A DNA stretch of 64,000 nucleotides from JAIQFV01 sp041494885 (lineage in GTDB: Bacteria; Acidobacteriota; Terriglobia; JAIQFV01), in NCBI GenBank assembly GCA_041494885.1, contig JBGQBO010000014.1:1-64000 (forward strand), in the 5' to 3' direction. A program made the position numbers and the translations under genes. The notes under the pieces are model-generated. The model was not told the DNA's origin. It made no database searches and worked only from the letters and a program-made list of their open reading frames with translations. Each line of letters begins with the position of its first letter. Within the stretch, counting starts at the first letter, position 1. Shown piece by piece: positions 18,937 through 27,053 of this stretch.

Positions 18937-19506
18937 TCAGATGACCCATGGAACAAGGCGTTTTGTGCGCGTGCAATAGGTCGTATAGGGTTCGCCCAGG
19001 CCCTCCCGGAGCGCTGCTTCTTCTTTTGAAATGCGATTCAGCACCGCCAAGGTGATGGGCACAACAAGCACAATCAGGCTGAGCCAGTTTACGAAGGAGA
19101 ACCCCAAACCGAAGAAAGCCATGAGCAACCCGGTGTAGGAAGGGTGTCGAATGTATTTGTAGAGACCACTCTCCACAAGCGTATGGTCGCGGTGAATGGC
19201 GACATCAACGGTAAATAGTCGCCCCAGAGTGGCAATCGATGACCAGCGGATGGCGAGCCCACTGATGAGAAGACTAAGGGCAAGCGCACGGTACCCCGTC
19301 GGCGATCCATGGAGTCGCGCCACTCGGATCCATTGGAAGGTGATAGCCAAGGCAATCGATGCGGCGATGATCGACAAGAGAAGGCGCAGGGAGCCCCGGT
19401 CCTCCGAACGGGTGACTGACCTGTCGGCCCGCTTCCTGATTCCAAGGCTGATTTCGGAAATTGGGAAGAGGATAACGACAATCCAGAGGGCCGTGTGCAG
19501 AATCAT
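18937..19506 (-). CDS. Isoprenylcysteine carboxyl methyltransferase (ICMT)-like membrane protein
   Basis: From the ATG at 19506 the product is 189 residues with about four or five hydrophobic helices. The C-terminal half carries the ICMT/PEMT signature: LYKYIRHPSYTGLL, then a helix, then RISKEEAALREGLGEPYTTY. In this family the RHPxY and EE elements bind S-adenosylmethionine and the substrate. Bacterial members act on unknown small or lipid substrates in the membrane. The frame is open to 19557, but the hydrophobic N-terminus starts at the internal ATG. No operon partner is evident. Confidence 0.85.
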   Translation of the reverse strand: MILHTALWIVVILFPISEISLGIRKRADRSVTRSEDRGSLRLLLSIIAASIALAITFQWIRVARLHGSPTGYRALALSLLISGLAIRWSSIATLGRLFTVDVAIHRDHTLVESGLYKYIRHPSYTGLLMAFFGLGFSFVNWLSLIVLVVPITLAVLNRISKEEAALREGLGEPYTTYCTRTKRLVPWVI

Positions 19507-19668
19507 TCTATTTTTCTCTTCATGTGAGTCTCCTGCCGTCGTGCGCGGCATCCTCATATTCGGCTCCGACCGATTCGGAAAAGGTGGTGGACCGGGATAC
19601 GCGGATCAGTTGCAAGTTCGAGCCAAAAGAATTGCCTACCCGACGCCTCGGCTCAGTTCAAGTGAGGG

Positions 19669-20088
19669 CTAATTCGCCATCTTGATCATGGCAAGCTTTT
19701 CCACGACACGGACATCCTCGGCACCCCTCACCTCAAACCTTACGCCGCGGCCCTCAGCATATTTTTTTGTGGCGTCGATGACATTGAGAAACAAAACAGG
19801 CAGATTGCTCTCATGGGCGGCCTTCACAGCCTTTTCTCCCAAGGCAAAGGAAGCGAGAAAGTAGCCCTTGCATGGGATCATATAAAGGATGGCTCGATTC
19901 TCCTGTTTGAGTCTCAGTCCCCAGCCGGTTTTCTTGCTGGAAAATCCCCAATCAACCGACAGTGGGGCAAACCTCAGCCCGATCACCCTTTTCAATTTCC
20001 CCCACTGGACGAATGTCTTTCCAAGCGTTGCCTTTAACTCCGCATCTTGTGGCGGTCTCGACTTTTCATCGAAGGCGCTTAATGCCAC
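19669..20088 (-). CDS. DUF3788-like protein (139 aa)
   Basis: The best start is GTG at 20088, because a perfect AGGAGG (20100-20095) lies 6 nt upstream; ATG codons further up lack such a site. The protein begins VALSAFDEKSRPP and includes SKKTGWGLRLKQENRAILYMIPCKGYFLASFALGEKAV, which I associate with DUF3788. It is cytosolic, with no signal or membrane segment. Function is unknown. It is flanked by the ICMT-like and GNAT genes on the same strand, with gaps too large to assume one operon. Confidence 0.75.
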   Translation of the reverse strand: MALSAFDEKSRPPQDAELKATLGKTFVQWGKLKRVIGLRFAPLSVDWGFSSKKTGWGLRLKQENRAILYMIPCKGYFLASFALGEKAVKAAHESNLPVLFLNVIDATKKYAEGRGVRFEVRGAEDVRVVEKLAMIKMAN

Positions 20089-20475
20089 TGCCTGCCTCCT
20101 AAATTTTCTTGTCGTCATCAAAATGCATTCATGGGGACCGAACACAAGCTCGTTTCATCGAAGTCCGGTGCGAAAAAGCAGCTCGCCCCCTAAATTGCGC
20201 TGGTCGAGCAGAAAATCAATAACGAAGGCACGCCAGTAATCAATCGCGTGTTTGTAGCCCGAGGTGAGTCCGCCAGACCTGCATGGCTGCGCCGGGATCG
20301 CGTTCGTCCAATGAGCAGGTCACGCCACTCCAGCCTGGCCCAGTAGCCGAGCCAACGAGGATGATCAGGGAGGCCAACAACGGACGAGACATAGCTTTCA
20401 TCCCCATGTTTTAGCTCCAACGAGAGGATTGGCTTCATCCCTGAAGCTCTAGATGAACCAGGGGAATGAGTCGTT
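20089..20475. other. Intergenic stretch, no supported gene
   Basis: A minus-strand frame at 20190-20438 has Arg- and Trp-rich composition but no recognisable domain. It could be chance or the remnant of a decayed gene. Nothing else was identified. Confidence 0.4.
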
Positions 20476-21246
20476 TTAATCCTCCCCTCTCAGAATCTCC
20501 TTCTGAAGGATGTTCTTGAACCGTCCCTTGCTCACATAATGATCCGATAGCAGCCGCCCGTTCCACACCAGGTTGAAAACACCATAATACGACGGCGCGT
20601 TTTGCGCTTCGCGTGGGCTCTTGAGGACAGTGACGTTCAGTTTCAGGCCGTGTTCGGCTGCCATTTCCGACAGATCGTTCACTGACTTAGGCAGCATGGG
20701 GCATTGTGCGGAATACACGATGTGCAAGCCTCTGTATTTTGCCAGATTGCTCCTAATATCGCGGAGCTTCGGCTCCTGCCCTTTTTTCATGCGGTAAACG
20801 ACCAGTTGAAATCGATCGGTTTCCGCGATCTGCTTGAATCCATTCTTGAGAAAAATTTGTTTGCCTGCCATCCAGACTCCATTGCTGACGAGTGCCGCCA
20901 CGCCTGTGGCCCCAGTCTGCCGCGCTTCCTCCAGGCATGCCTGGATCAAGCGGCGGCCCAACCCGCCCACCTTCTTCCCCGAGGGATATACCCATAAACA
21001 ATGGATAAACAGCCAGCCTCGCGCGTCTACGGGTCGCCAAGCATACTCACCCGGCACGTACTCGAGAAAGGCCAGCGGCTTGCCCTTTTCATTACGGAAA
21101 AGCAGAAAGCGCAGGCCCTCAGCAAATCGCTTCTGGAGCCATTCGACCTTGGGTTGATAGCCTTGATTCTGGGGGTCGGTAAGGCAGCCGATGCCATAAG
21201 TTGAGAGGTTTCCAGGCCCGACCTTCTCCAAGCTTATCTTATCCAT
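20476..21246 (-). CDS. GNAT N-acetyltransferase with C-terminal YoaP-like domain
   Basis: A 256-residue protein. Residues 1-150 form a GNAT fold: a beta-strand ending in LFIHCLWVYPSGKKVGGLGRRLIQACLEEA provides the acetyl-CoA pyrophosphate loop, followed by GVWMAGKQIFLKNGFKQIAETDRF. Residues 160-256 look like the YoaP domain (LHIVYSAQCPMLPKSVNDL and VFNLVWNGRLLSDHYVSKGRF), often fused behind GNAT domains. Substrate is unknown. The ATG at 21246 is preceded by AAAAGGG. No neighbour suggests a pathway. Confidence 0.82.
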   Translation of the reverse strand: MDKISLEKVGPGNLSTYGIGCLTDPQNQGYQPKVEWLQKRFAEGLRFLLFRNEKGKPLAFLEYVPGEYAWRPVDARGWLFIHCLWVYPSGKKVGGLGRRLIQACLEEARQTGATGVAALVSNGVWMAGKQIFLKNGFKQIAETDRFQLVVYRMKKGQEPKLRDIRSNLAKYRGLHIVYSAQCPMLPKSVNDLSEMAAEHGLKLNVTVLKSPREAQNAPSYYGVFNLVWNGRLLSDHYVSKGRFKNILQKEILRGED

Positions 21247-21434
21247 TAGGACCCTTTTTGAATCCTCGCCGCGGTGGGCCGAGAAAGAGTCGCATTCCCC
21301 CGCCGACTTGATTGAAGTCCAGATCCGTGGTGTGGACTCAACGCCGTTTTACATCCACTGGGAAGCGGGCGCGACTGCTCCTGTCGTAGCTCTCTCTTAC
21401 TTCGCGGTTCGCCCTTGCGTGGGTTCCCGTCGGA

Positions 21435-22013
21435 TTACCCAGCCCTGCCCGCTGCAGTGGCCTCGGGAACTTCTACCAGTCTTCCCGTTGCGACGTCATA
21501 GACATATCCGTAGACCGGGATGTCACTAGGAACCAAAGGGTGAGTTCGAACGCGCTTGACATCCGCGACTACGCTTTTCGATTGGTCCTTGATCGTCAGC
21601 CAATCTATGAATTGACCTTCGGTGGAACCAGATCCTGCGCTATCCCGCCAGACCTTTCCATCGAAGGTCGCGGTCTTCAGGCTGCTTCCAAGCAGATCAC
21701 GCATGATTTCGTCTGTGAACAGCTCCATGCCGCAGTTGGTGTGATGAATAACAAACCATTCGCGAGTGCCGAGCAACTTATATGAGATCACTAATGATCG
21801 AATTGCGTCATCGCTGGCCCGGCCGCCCGCGTTTCGAATGACGTGAGCGTCTCCTTCCGCAAGTCCCGCAAATTTGGACGGATCGAGTCGCGCATCCATG
21901 CAGGTGAGAATCGCAAACTTGCGAGCCGGCGGCATGGCTAACTTGCCCTTGTCACCAAACCCTTCGGCATAACGGGCATTCGCCCCTAAAACCTCCTCAA
22001 GTACCTTGCTCAT
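21435..22013 (-). CDS. Beta-class carbonic anhydrase
   Basis: The ATG at 22013 follows a strong GGAGGGAAAAC site and gives 192 residues; the frame stays open to 22133, but that part is not conserved-looking. Zinc ligands are Cys38 in LTCMDARLD, His91 and Cys94 in IHHTNCGM, with the Asp40/Arg42 dyad present. It interconverts CO2 and bicarbonate in the cytosol. The sequence resembles the small beta-CA subgroup whose members start with a VLEAN-like helix. The short gap to the cupin gene does not suggest a functional link. Confidence 0.92.
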   Translation of the reverse strand: MSKVLEEVLGANARYAEGFGDKGKLAMPPARKFAILTCMDARLDPSKFAGLAEGDAHVIRNAGGRASDDAIRSLVISYKLLGTREWFVIHHTNCGMELFTDEIMRDLLGSSLKTATFDGKVWRDSAGSGSTEGQFIDWLTIKDQSKSVVADVKRVRTHPLVPSDIPVYGYVYDVATGRLVEVPEATAAGRAG

Positions 22014-22223
22014 CGTTTTCCCTCCTCCGATAAAAGTCTCGCACAAACCACCCCGTCCTTGTTTAGCGCGGATCTGCTGTGACCCATGTCCTTTGCCCCC
22101 AGACCCAACGAGAGCGGCCTCAGCGGCGAACACAGCAAGTCCGCCGCAACGAGGGGTTCATTGCACTTCGGACAGCGAAATGAGCATGTGGCTCTATAGG
22201 CCGTCAGGGAGAGAGTAGAGCTT

Positions 22224-22637
22224 TTACTTGGCCTGCGTCGTGAGCGGCTTTCCTTTCTCTGCCACGAACACTGCCGACAATCTTGCTGTGACGCTGCCGT
22301 TATTCGTCGCCTGGTGGACTTTGCCTGGCGCTATATGGAAGACATCGCCGGCCTTCAGCGTTACCGTGGGACTCCCTTCATTCTCGAGCGATATCGTTCC
22401 TTCTTGCACAAACGCGTACACCTCGGCGGGGTGAGTGTGTCTTCCCTCCGTCGCACCAGGAGGCAGTTCCACCAAAGCCATCACGGCCTCCCGGTCTGGA
22501 ATACTCATATCCTGCTTCATCAGGATGGTCCGCTTGACGACCGGGGCTTGTTGGGCGATCAGCGCCAACCCCCCGGCTATTCCAATGAAGGCAAAGACAG
22601 CAAGTGTTCTGAGAATCTTTGAGTTTAGGGTGCCCAT
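22224..22637 (-). CDS. Exported cupin-domain protein
   Basis: From the ATG at 22637, with AAGGAG a few bases upstream, the product is 137 residues. A hydrophobic N-terminal segment (about 8-28) is probably a signal peptide. The rest is a single cupin barrel: motif 1 is GATEGRHTHPAEVYAFVQEG with the metal-binding HxH and Glu, and motif 2 is GDVFHIAPGKVHQATN. Likely a periplasmic metal-binding sensor or small-molecule binding protein. Function is unknown beyond the fold. Confidence 0.85.
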   Translation of the reverse strand: MGTLNSKILRTLAVFAFIGIAGGLALIAQQAPVVKRTILMKQDMSIPDREAVMALVELPPGATEGRHTHPAEVYAFVQEGTISLENEGSPTVTLKAGDVFHIAPGKVHQATNNGSVTARLSAVFVAEKGKPLTTQAK

Positions 22638-22759
22638 AGCATCTCCTTTTGCATTGAAAGGGATTTCGACTGACAACTGAACGTTGAGAGGTAGTCAATA
22701 ATACTGGATTGGCAAGTGGAGAGTAAAGGGGGAAACGAAGGACAGATCGGTCTTGGGTA

Positions 22760-22834
22760 GCCTAACGTCTGGCACGTCACCCGTCCGGCGCGCTTTGGCT
22801 TTTCGCGCCGGTCGGGAGCACGCGCGGGTTAGGC
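22760..22834 (-). repeat. attC-like recombination site (integron cassette type)
   Basis: Read on the minus strand, the element begins with GCCTAAC (22834-22828) and ends with GTTAGGC (22766-22760), matching the RYYYAAC and GTTRRRY boxes that bound attC sites. Between them lies an imperfect inverted repeat whose inner arms CCGGCGCG and CGCGCCGG are perfect, closed by a short loop. The site starts 9 bp after the stop of the lipoprotein gene, where an attC sits in a cassette. No integrase gene is in the window. Confidence 0.55.
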
Positions 22835-22843
22835 GGCGCTCGG

Positions 22844-23287
22844 TCAAACCGAGTAGTCGGTTAAGAACATCACGCCCGACTTCCTGTCGATCAAGAGCAT
22901 GAGATTGCCGCCCGACGATTCTTCAAACATCCAGAACTCGTATTCAGCGACATCCTTTGGCGAGAACCATGAGGGCACATCGCCGACTATGTTTTTCTTG
23001 GCCTTGGCCGCCACTTCGCCGGTGACCTGCCGGAGCTTGCTCGCAACCAATTGTCCCTTGAGTTTCGTGTTAGGCGCGACTTCGAAGAAGTACTGAAACT
23101 CGTAGGTCCAATGGGCAGAACGCCAATACCTCGAGTGTAATACCGTCACGCCCGACGGTTGCCTGGAGCCAAACGCGCGACTCCAGTTACCCGGATCATC
23201 CTCCCAATTGCCCGACGTGAAGTACCCGCAGCCCGCTCCGAAGAGCACCACAACTAGCAGGAATGCGACAGATAATCGGAGCTTCAT
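22844..23287 (-). CDS. Putative lipoprotein carried by a cassette-like unit
   Basis: From the ATG at 23287 the protein is 147 residues. An N-terminal hydrophobic stretch (LRLSVAFLLVVVLFGAGCGY) ends in GAGC, an imperfect lipobox, so it is probably an outer- or inner-membrane lipoprotein. The remainder is Trp/Tyr/Phe-rich with no family I recognise. The ORF fills the space between two attC-like hairpins: the start is 18 nt inside the GTTAGCC core at 23305-23299, and the stop is 9 nt before the 22834 site. That packing is characteristic of integron gene cassettes. No promoter is visible, as usual for cassette genes. Confidence 0.7.
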   Translation of the reverse strand: MKLRLSVAFLLVVVLFGAGCGYFTSGNWEDDPGNWSRAFGSRQPSGVTVLHSRYWRSAHWTYEFQYFFEVAPNTKLKGQLVASKLRQVTGEVAAKAKKNIVGDVPSWFSPKDVAEYEFWMFEESSGGNLMLLIDRKSGVMFLTDYSV

Positions 23288-23293
23288 CTGTTT

Positions 23294-23347
23294 TGTCCGG
23301 CTAACGTCAGCTTCAGCCGCTTGATGGCCGGCTCGAAGCGCCGGACA
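23294..23347 (-). repeat. Degenerate attC-like hairpin upstream of the lipoprotein gene
   Basis: On the minus strand TGTCCGGC (23347-23340) pairs with GCCGGACA (23301-23294). Inside, GCTTCGAGCCG pairs with CGGCTGAAGC, leaving one bulged base. A GTTAGCC box at 23305-23299 is one base off GTTRRRY. Bulged bases and this size fit an attC, but no matching RYYYAAC box is seen on the left arm, so it may be decayed or hybrid. Confidence 0.4.
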
Positions 23348-24056
23348 GAAAGCGGATGGCAATCCGCACAGTCTTTCCTGGAAATCGCGTCCTAAAACTT
23401 TGCAAGCTGTTTGCCGAATTGCAGTTCCCTTGCCTCCACCTTCAAGCCAAGAGGTTCCGATTCACCGCCGAATCGGAGGGGGTGGATCTCATCTGAACCT
23501 TTGAGCTTGGTTTCAGAAATTTCCACAACGTCTCCGACCAAATGGGTGTTCATGGGATTTTCCACGGGGGAGAGTGATGCTGCTCTTACGACACAAGCCT
23601 AACATGCGGAGCTTACGCCGGGCGGGAGAGGTAGTCAAGCGGAGGGCCGATGAAGAAGGTCCAAGGGGGCCCTTCCGTCGTGTTGCAGCAGGCCCTGAAA
23701 GCCGCCTTACAGTCCTAGCCATTTCACACCCTGCACGCCCCGAGGAGGTGAGATTTTCGAGGAGGCTTATCGATGCGCTTTTGTCCATCCACCTTTCGCC
23801 CCTGCCGGGGCCCGAACCTCTTTGCACACCGGCTATCCACGGATGCCGCCGTGGGCTAAAGGTCTTTCGCCCCGCAAGCGGGGCTCTATTCTTCTTCTCC
23901 ATCCTGACCCCACCCTCGCTCCGCAAAAAACGCGTCGCTTCAGGTGGGGCTACAGTCTTACGCCCTCCGGGCTGGAACTATTCTGTTTTCCGGCATCAAT
24001 CCTTCGAGCTTGGGCCTTGGCGAAGAACATATCTTTGGGGCATAATAGTCCCAACC
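23348..24056. repeat. Intergenic stretch with clustered GC-rich hairpins
   Basis: About 700 bp without a supported gene. Between 23805 and 23975 four short inverted repeats follow one another: CCCC-TGCC-GGGG, CCACGG-ATGCCG-CCGTGG, GCCCCGC-AA-GCGGGGC (23869-23884, perfect) and GCCC-TCC-GGGC. A related stretch, CCCCGCAAGCGAGGCTCT, occurs near 25548. This looks like an interspersed repeat family. An open frame runs through it into the AraC gene, but the composition is not protein-like. Confidence 0.5.
24017..24046 (+). promoter_or_regulatory. Candidate promoter for the AraC gene, near-leaderless
   Basis: TTGGCG (24017-24022) and CATAAT (24041-24046) are 18 bp apart. Initiation would fall about 4-5 nt before the ATG at 24057, which has no Shine-Dalgarno, so the transcript could be almost leaderless. 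Confidence 0.35.
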
Positions 24057-24860
24057 ATGGCACAGTTCATAAGCGCTTACCGCGAGCAGCTGCCCTGCGC
24101 AGCACTGCGACCCTATGTCCAGTGCTACTGGACCCGCATTCCGGGCGGGCCGGAATCCACCGCTCCCAACGTTCATCGCGTGCTGCCCGATGGGTGCATC
24201 GACATTATTTTCAACTTCGGAGACCCCTGGGTCGAGGGGAACGGCTCACATTATCATTCGTATCCCGGGCGCAGTTATGTGGTCGGGACGATGACGCATT
24301 CCCTGCTGGTCGACCGTGTCGATCGCACGCAGTTTCTGGGCGTCCGGTTCCATCCGGGCAAGGCGCGCATTTTCCTGGATCTGTTTGCCGCCGAGGTCAC
24401 CAACCGGAATACCAGGCTTGAGAACCTCTGGGGAAATGAGGCCAGGCGCCTTGAAGAGAGAATGGCCGAACTTTCGTCCACACCTAAGAGGATTGCCCTT
24501 CTGGAAGCAGAACTTCTTCGCCGGTTACAACCTCGGGGCGCCGACGACGCGCACGTCAGTGCGGCGATCGACCTCATTCTCCAATCTCAGGGTTCAGTTC
24601 CCGTCGAGACCCTCAGCGCTTCGATCGGGATCAGCCGCCAACACCTCGCCCGTCGGTTTGAAGCCCATGTGGGCATCCGTCCCAAACTCTTTGCCCGGGT
24701 GATTCGATTCAAAAGACTAGTCGAACACGCCGGCCACGCGGAATCGATGGAATGGGCCACCGCCGCGGTGGAGCTGGGCTACTATGATCAGGCCCACATG
24801 ATTGCCGACTTCCGGGAGTTTACCGGAATCACTCCCGCCACCTTCTGCACACAATTCTGA
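24057..24860 (+). CDS. AraC-family transcriptional regulator
   Basis: From the ATG at 24057 the protein is 267 residues. An N-terminal sensing domain of the DUF6597 type (LRPYVQCYWTR, HRVLPDGCIDIIFNFG) is followed by two helix-turn-helix motifs in the C-terminal third: VETLSASIGISRQHLARRF and the AraC signature ATAAVELGYYDQAHMIADFREFTGITPATF. The ligand is unknown. The exported VOC-domain gene follows 80 bp later on the same strand and could be its target. The frame is open back to 23574, but only through repeat-like sequence. Confidence 0.9.
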   Translation: MAQFISAYREQLPCAALRPYVQCYWTRIPGGPESTAPNVHRVLPDGCIDIIFNFGDPWVEGNGSHYHSYPGRSYVVGTMTHSLLVDRVDRTQFLGVRFHPGKARIFLDLFAAEVTNRNTRLENLWGNEARRLEERMAELSSTPKRIALLEAELLRRLQPRGADDAHVSAAIDLILQSQGSVPVETLSASIGISRQHLARRFEAHVGIRPKLFARVIRFKRLVEHAGHAESMEWATAAVELGYYDQAHMIADFREFTGITPATFCTQF

Positions 24861-24940
24861 CCCAGGTTCCATTTTTCCAATACAATCACCGCCCCTGCGT
24901 CTAGACTGCCCTCCGACAAATCAACCCTCGGAGGTCTGAA

Positions 24941-25438
24941 GTGAATCGACCGGGAATTCGATTGACCCTGTTCGCCATGCTCATGGCCCTGCTTGCATGG
25001 GATGGCTCCGCTCAACCCATCAACTTAGCTTGTAAGGAGGGATCACACGTGAAAATTGTTCGTTCAACGCCGATCATGATTGTGGACCACATTGAGCCCA
25101 GCCTCGAATTCTGGATGAAACGGCTTGGGTATCAAAAGATTGCCGAAGTGCCCCACGGGAGCGAGCTGGGCTTCATCCTGCTCGAAAAAGACGGTAACCA
25201 GGTGATGATGCAGACCCGGAAAAGTGTCGCCGATGACTCCCCAGCCACCCTGGAGCAGCCGATGGAACATGCTGTCGTGCAGTACATCGACGTCGATTCA
25301 TTGGACGAGGTGCTGAAATGTGTCGAGGGGATGAAGCTGCTCATGGGGCCTCGCGAAACATTTTATGGGGCGAGGGAGATATTGCTCAAGGACCCCGCCG
25401 GTTACATGGTCATGTTTGCCGAACAGAAGAAAAAGTAA
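24941..25438 (+). CDS. Exported VOC (glyoxalase/bleomycin-resistance fold) protein
   Basis: A GTG start at 24941 sits 6 nt after GGAGG. The 165-residue product begins with a signal-peptide-like segment (IRLTLFAMLMALLAWDGSAQP), then a VOC domain from about residue 38: TPIMIVDHIEPSLEFWMKRLGY, GFILLEKDGNQVMMQ and REILLKDPAGYMVMFAEQ. VOC proteins bind metals or small hydrophobic molecules. Export of this fold is uncommon. It follows the AraC regulator on the same strand, so regulation by that protein is plausible. Function is unknown. Confidence 0.82.
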   Translation: MNRPGIRLTLFAMLMALLAWDGSAQPINLACKEGSHVKIVRSTPIMIVDHIEPSLEFWMKRLGYQKIAEVPHGSELGFILLEKDGNQVMMQTRKSVADDSPATLEQPMEHAVVQYIDVDSLDEVLKCVEGMKLLMGPRETFYGAREILLKDPAGYMVMFAEQKKK

Positions 25439-25594
25439 ACGCGCCGATGGGACGGGTCCGTCTGAGGCCGGCGGACCCGTAGTAGAGGGTGAAAACAGCT
25501 CCACGGGATCAATCGCCAGGAACCCCGCTCAATGCCTTAATCTGGCACCCCGCAAGCGAGGCTCTGGCTTTCTCATTCGCTCTTCTCGTCCTTG

Positions 25595-25632
25595 TTCAAA
25601 TATTTGAATTGAAGTTAAAATTTTCATAGATT
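25595..25632 (+). promoter_or_regulatory. Candidate promoter overlapped by a 14-bp palindrome, upstream of the VWA gene
   Basis: TTGAAT (25604-25609) and TAGATT (25627-25632) are 17 bp apart in an A/T-rich stretch, 34 bp before the ATG at 25666. The perfect palindrome TTCAAATATTTGAA (25595-25608) overlaps the -35 box and could be an operator. Confidence 0.4.
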
Positions 25633-25665
25633 CAATCTTTTTAGATTTTTGTGTAAGATCTAGCA

Positions 25666-26547
25666 ATGATCAAGGACATCCGATGGGCCCTGGTCCTGGC
25701 GCTGCTGGTGCTCATCCAATCGCTTCAAACCACCCCCGCGCAGACCACCTCCACCATTGAGCTGGTGGCCTACAATAAAGAGAATCAAACAGTCAAGGAC
25801 CTCAGCATCAATGATTTTGAGTTGAGGGTCGATGGACACATGGTGACTTTGGGCTCGCTGAAGTGGGAGACCAAGCGGCTGCCGCGAATGATTCTGCTGG
25901 TGGATACAAGCTACACCGCGATGAACAATAGACCCCTCATGAAGGATCTGGTGACGGCGTTTATTGACGCCAAGCCGCCCCAGCTTGAGATGGCTGTCGC
26001 CACCATCGGCGTTAACCAACAATTCCTCAGCGGGTATCAACAATCCGGGGATGAGTTGGTCAGTTCCTTGCAAAAGATCAAGTTTGGCGGGATTGCTCCC
26101 CTCTCGCAGGCCATCCTCGGATCGCTCTCGAAATTCGATTCCGACACAGGGGCGTCATCAAAGGAGGTTCGAAAAGTCATCGTCGCTTTCTCCGATGGAA
26201 GCGATGACTCTCCCGTAGACGTGTGGAGCGAGGCCCAAAAAACTCTTGTCAACCGCGGGTATGCATTTTATGAAATCAATCACATCAAAGCGATGAAAAC
26301 CATTTTTGATTTCAAGTATGTAGACAAGGACCTGATTCGGTTGGCTGAAGAGACGGGCGGGAGGGCGTTTCGTCTGGGCGGATTAGAGGAAATCGGGCGG
26401 GTCGCCCGGCAGATTTACGATCGCGAAACCAATACCTATCTGGCCACGGTCAATGGAGACACAAAAATCTCTGCCGCGGATCTGAATCGGTTTAAGATAA
26501 AGTCCCGGCGAAAGGATGTCCGTATCGATGTAGTGGCGGTGCATTAA
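25666..26547 (+). CDS. Exported von Willebrand factor A-domain protein (Acidobacterial VWFA-related type)
   Basis: A 293-residue protein with an N-terminal signal-like segment (residues 5-25). Next comes a short beta domain of the kind that precedes these VWA domains (IELVAYNKENQTVKDLSINDFELRVDG), then a VWA fold with MILLVDTSYTAMNNR as the MIDAS strand. The motif reads DTSYT where DxSxS is usual, so metal binding may be altered. VIVAFSDGSDDSPVDVWSEA supplies the later MIDAS Asp. The organisation matches the VWFA-related family expanded in Acidobacteriota. Likely periplasmic, with an adhesive or scaffolding role. The family suggests the host phylum. Confidence 0.85.
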   Translation: MIKDIRWALVLALLVLIQSLQTTPAQTTSTIELVAYNKENQTVKDLSINDFELRVDGHMVTLGSLKWETKRLPRMILLVDTSYTAMNNRPLMKDLVTAFIDAKPPQLEMAVATIGVNQQFLSGYQQSGDELVSSLQKIKFGGIAPLSQAILGSLSKFDSDTGASSKEVRKVIVAFSDGSDDSPVDVWSEAQKTLVNRGYAFYEINHIKAMKTIFDFKYVDKDLIRLAEETGGRAFRLGGLEEIGRVARQIYDRETNTYLATVNGDTKISAADLNRFKIKSRRKDVRIDVVAVH

Positions 26548-27053
26548 AGGCAGGTGTCAGGTATCGGGTGCCGGGTATCAGGTGTTAGGTTATAGGTGAT
26601 AGGCAATAGGTAATAGGCGATAGAGATTGGAGGCCGGACCTCGAACGCTTGAGCAGGGATGTGCATCTCTCAACGCGACGAACCTGCTACAGTGGTCAGT
26701 CCCAGGCAACGCTCGTTCGGTTAAGACATGGCTGTCAAGGAAATCATTCGAATTGAAAAGACGGACCTCAAGCCGCCGCGCCGGCGATGGTCGCGAAAGC
26801 CGCAGACCCAGGTCCTTCCCCGCAAGAAGAAATCCTCACGCAAAAAAGAGAAGCAGATCATCCAGAAACTGTGGAGATCGGGGAACTTGGAATAGGGTCA
26901 CTCACGAGGAGACCGCGAGAGGATCAAAGGGAGAAGAAGAGTTCAGCAATTCTGAATGCGGTCCTGCAAAAGCCAGTTTTCTCAAGGTTTCAGCTGGGGT
27001 GGTGAGAGTCGTTCATCACCGGGGCCAGCCTGGGGTATCGACAAGCCGTTCCA
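26548..27053. repeat. Intergenic stretch starting with short degenerate tandem repeats
   Basis: From about 26551 to 26625 the sequence is built of 7-10 bp units that keep a GGT or AGG core (such as GGTATCAGGTGTTAGG and ATAGGTAATAGGCGATAG), grading from GC-richer to AT-richer copies. The rest holds no clear gene apart from the small basic ORF listed separately. Confidence 0.6.
26728..26895 (+). CDS. Doubtful small basic ORF (55 aa)
   Basis: The frame starts MAVKEIIRIEKTDLKPPRRR and is rich in Lys and Arg throughout, which would suit a nucleic-acid-binding peptide. There is no good ribosome binding site and no recognisable family. It lies alone between the VWA gene and the convergent dehydrogenase, and may be chance. 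Confidence 0.2.
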   Translation: MAVKEIIRIEKTDLKPPRRRWSRKPQTQVLPRKKKSSRKKEKQIIQKLWRSGNLE

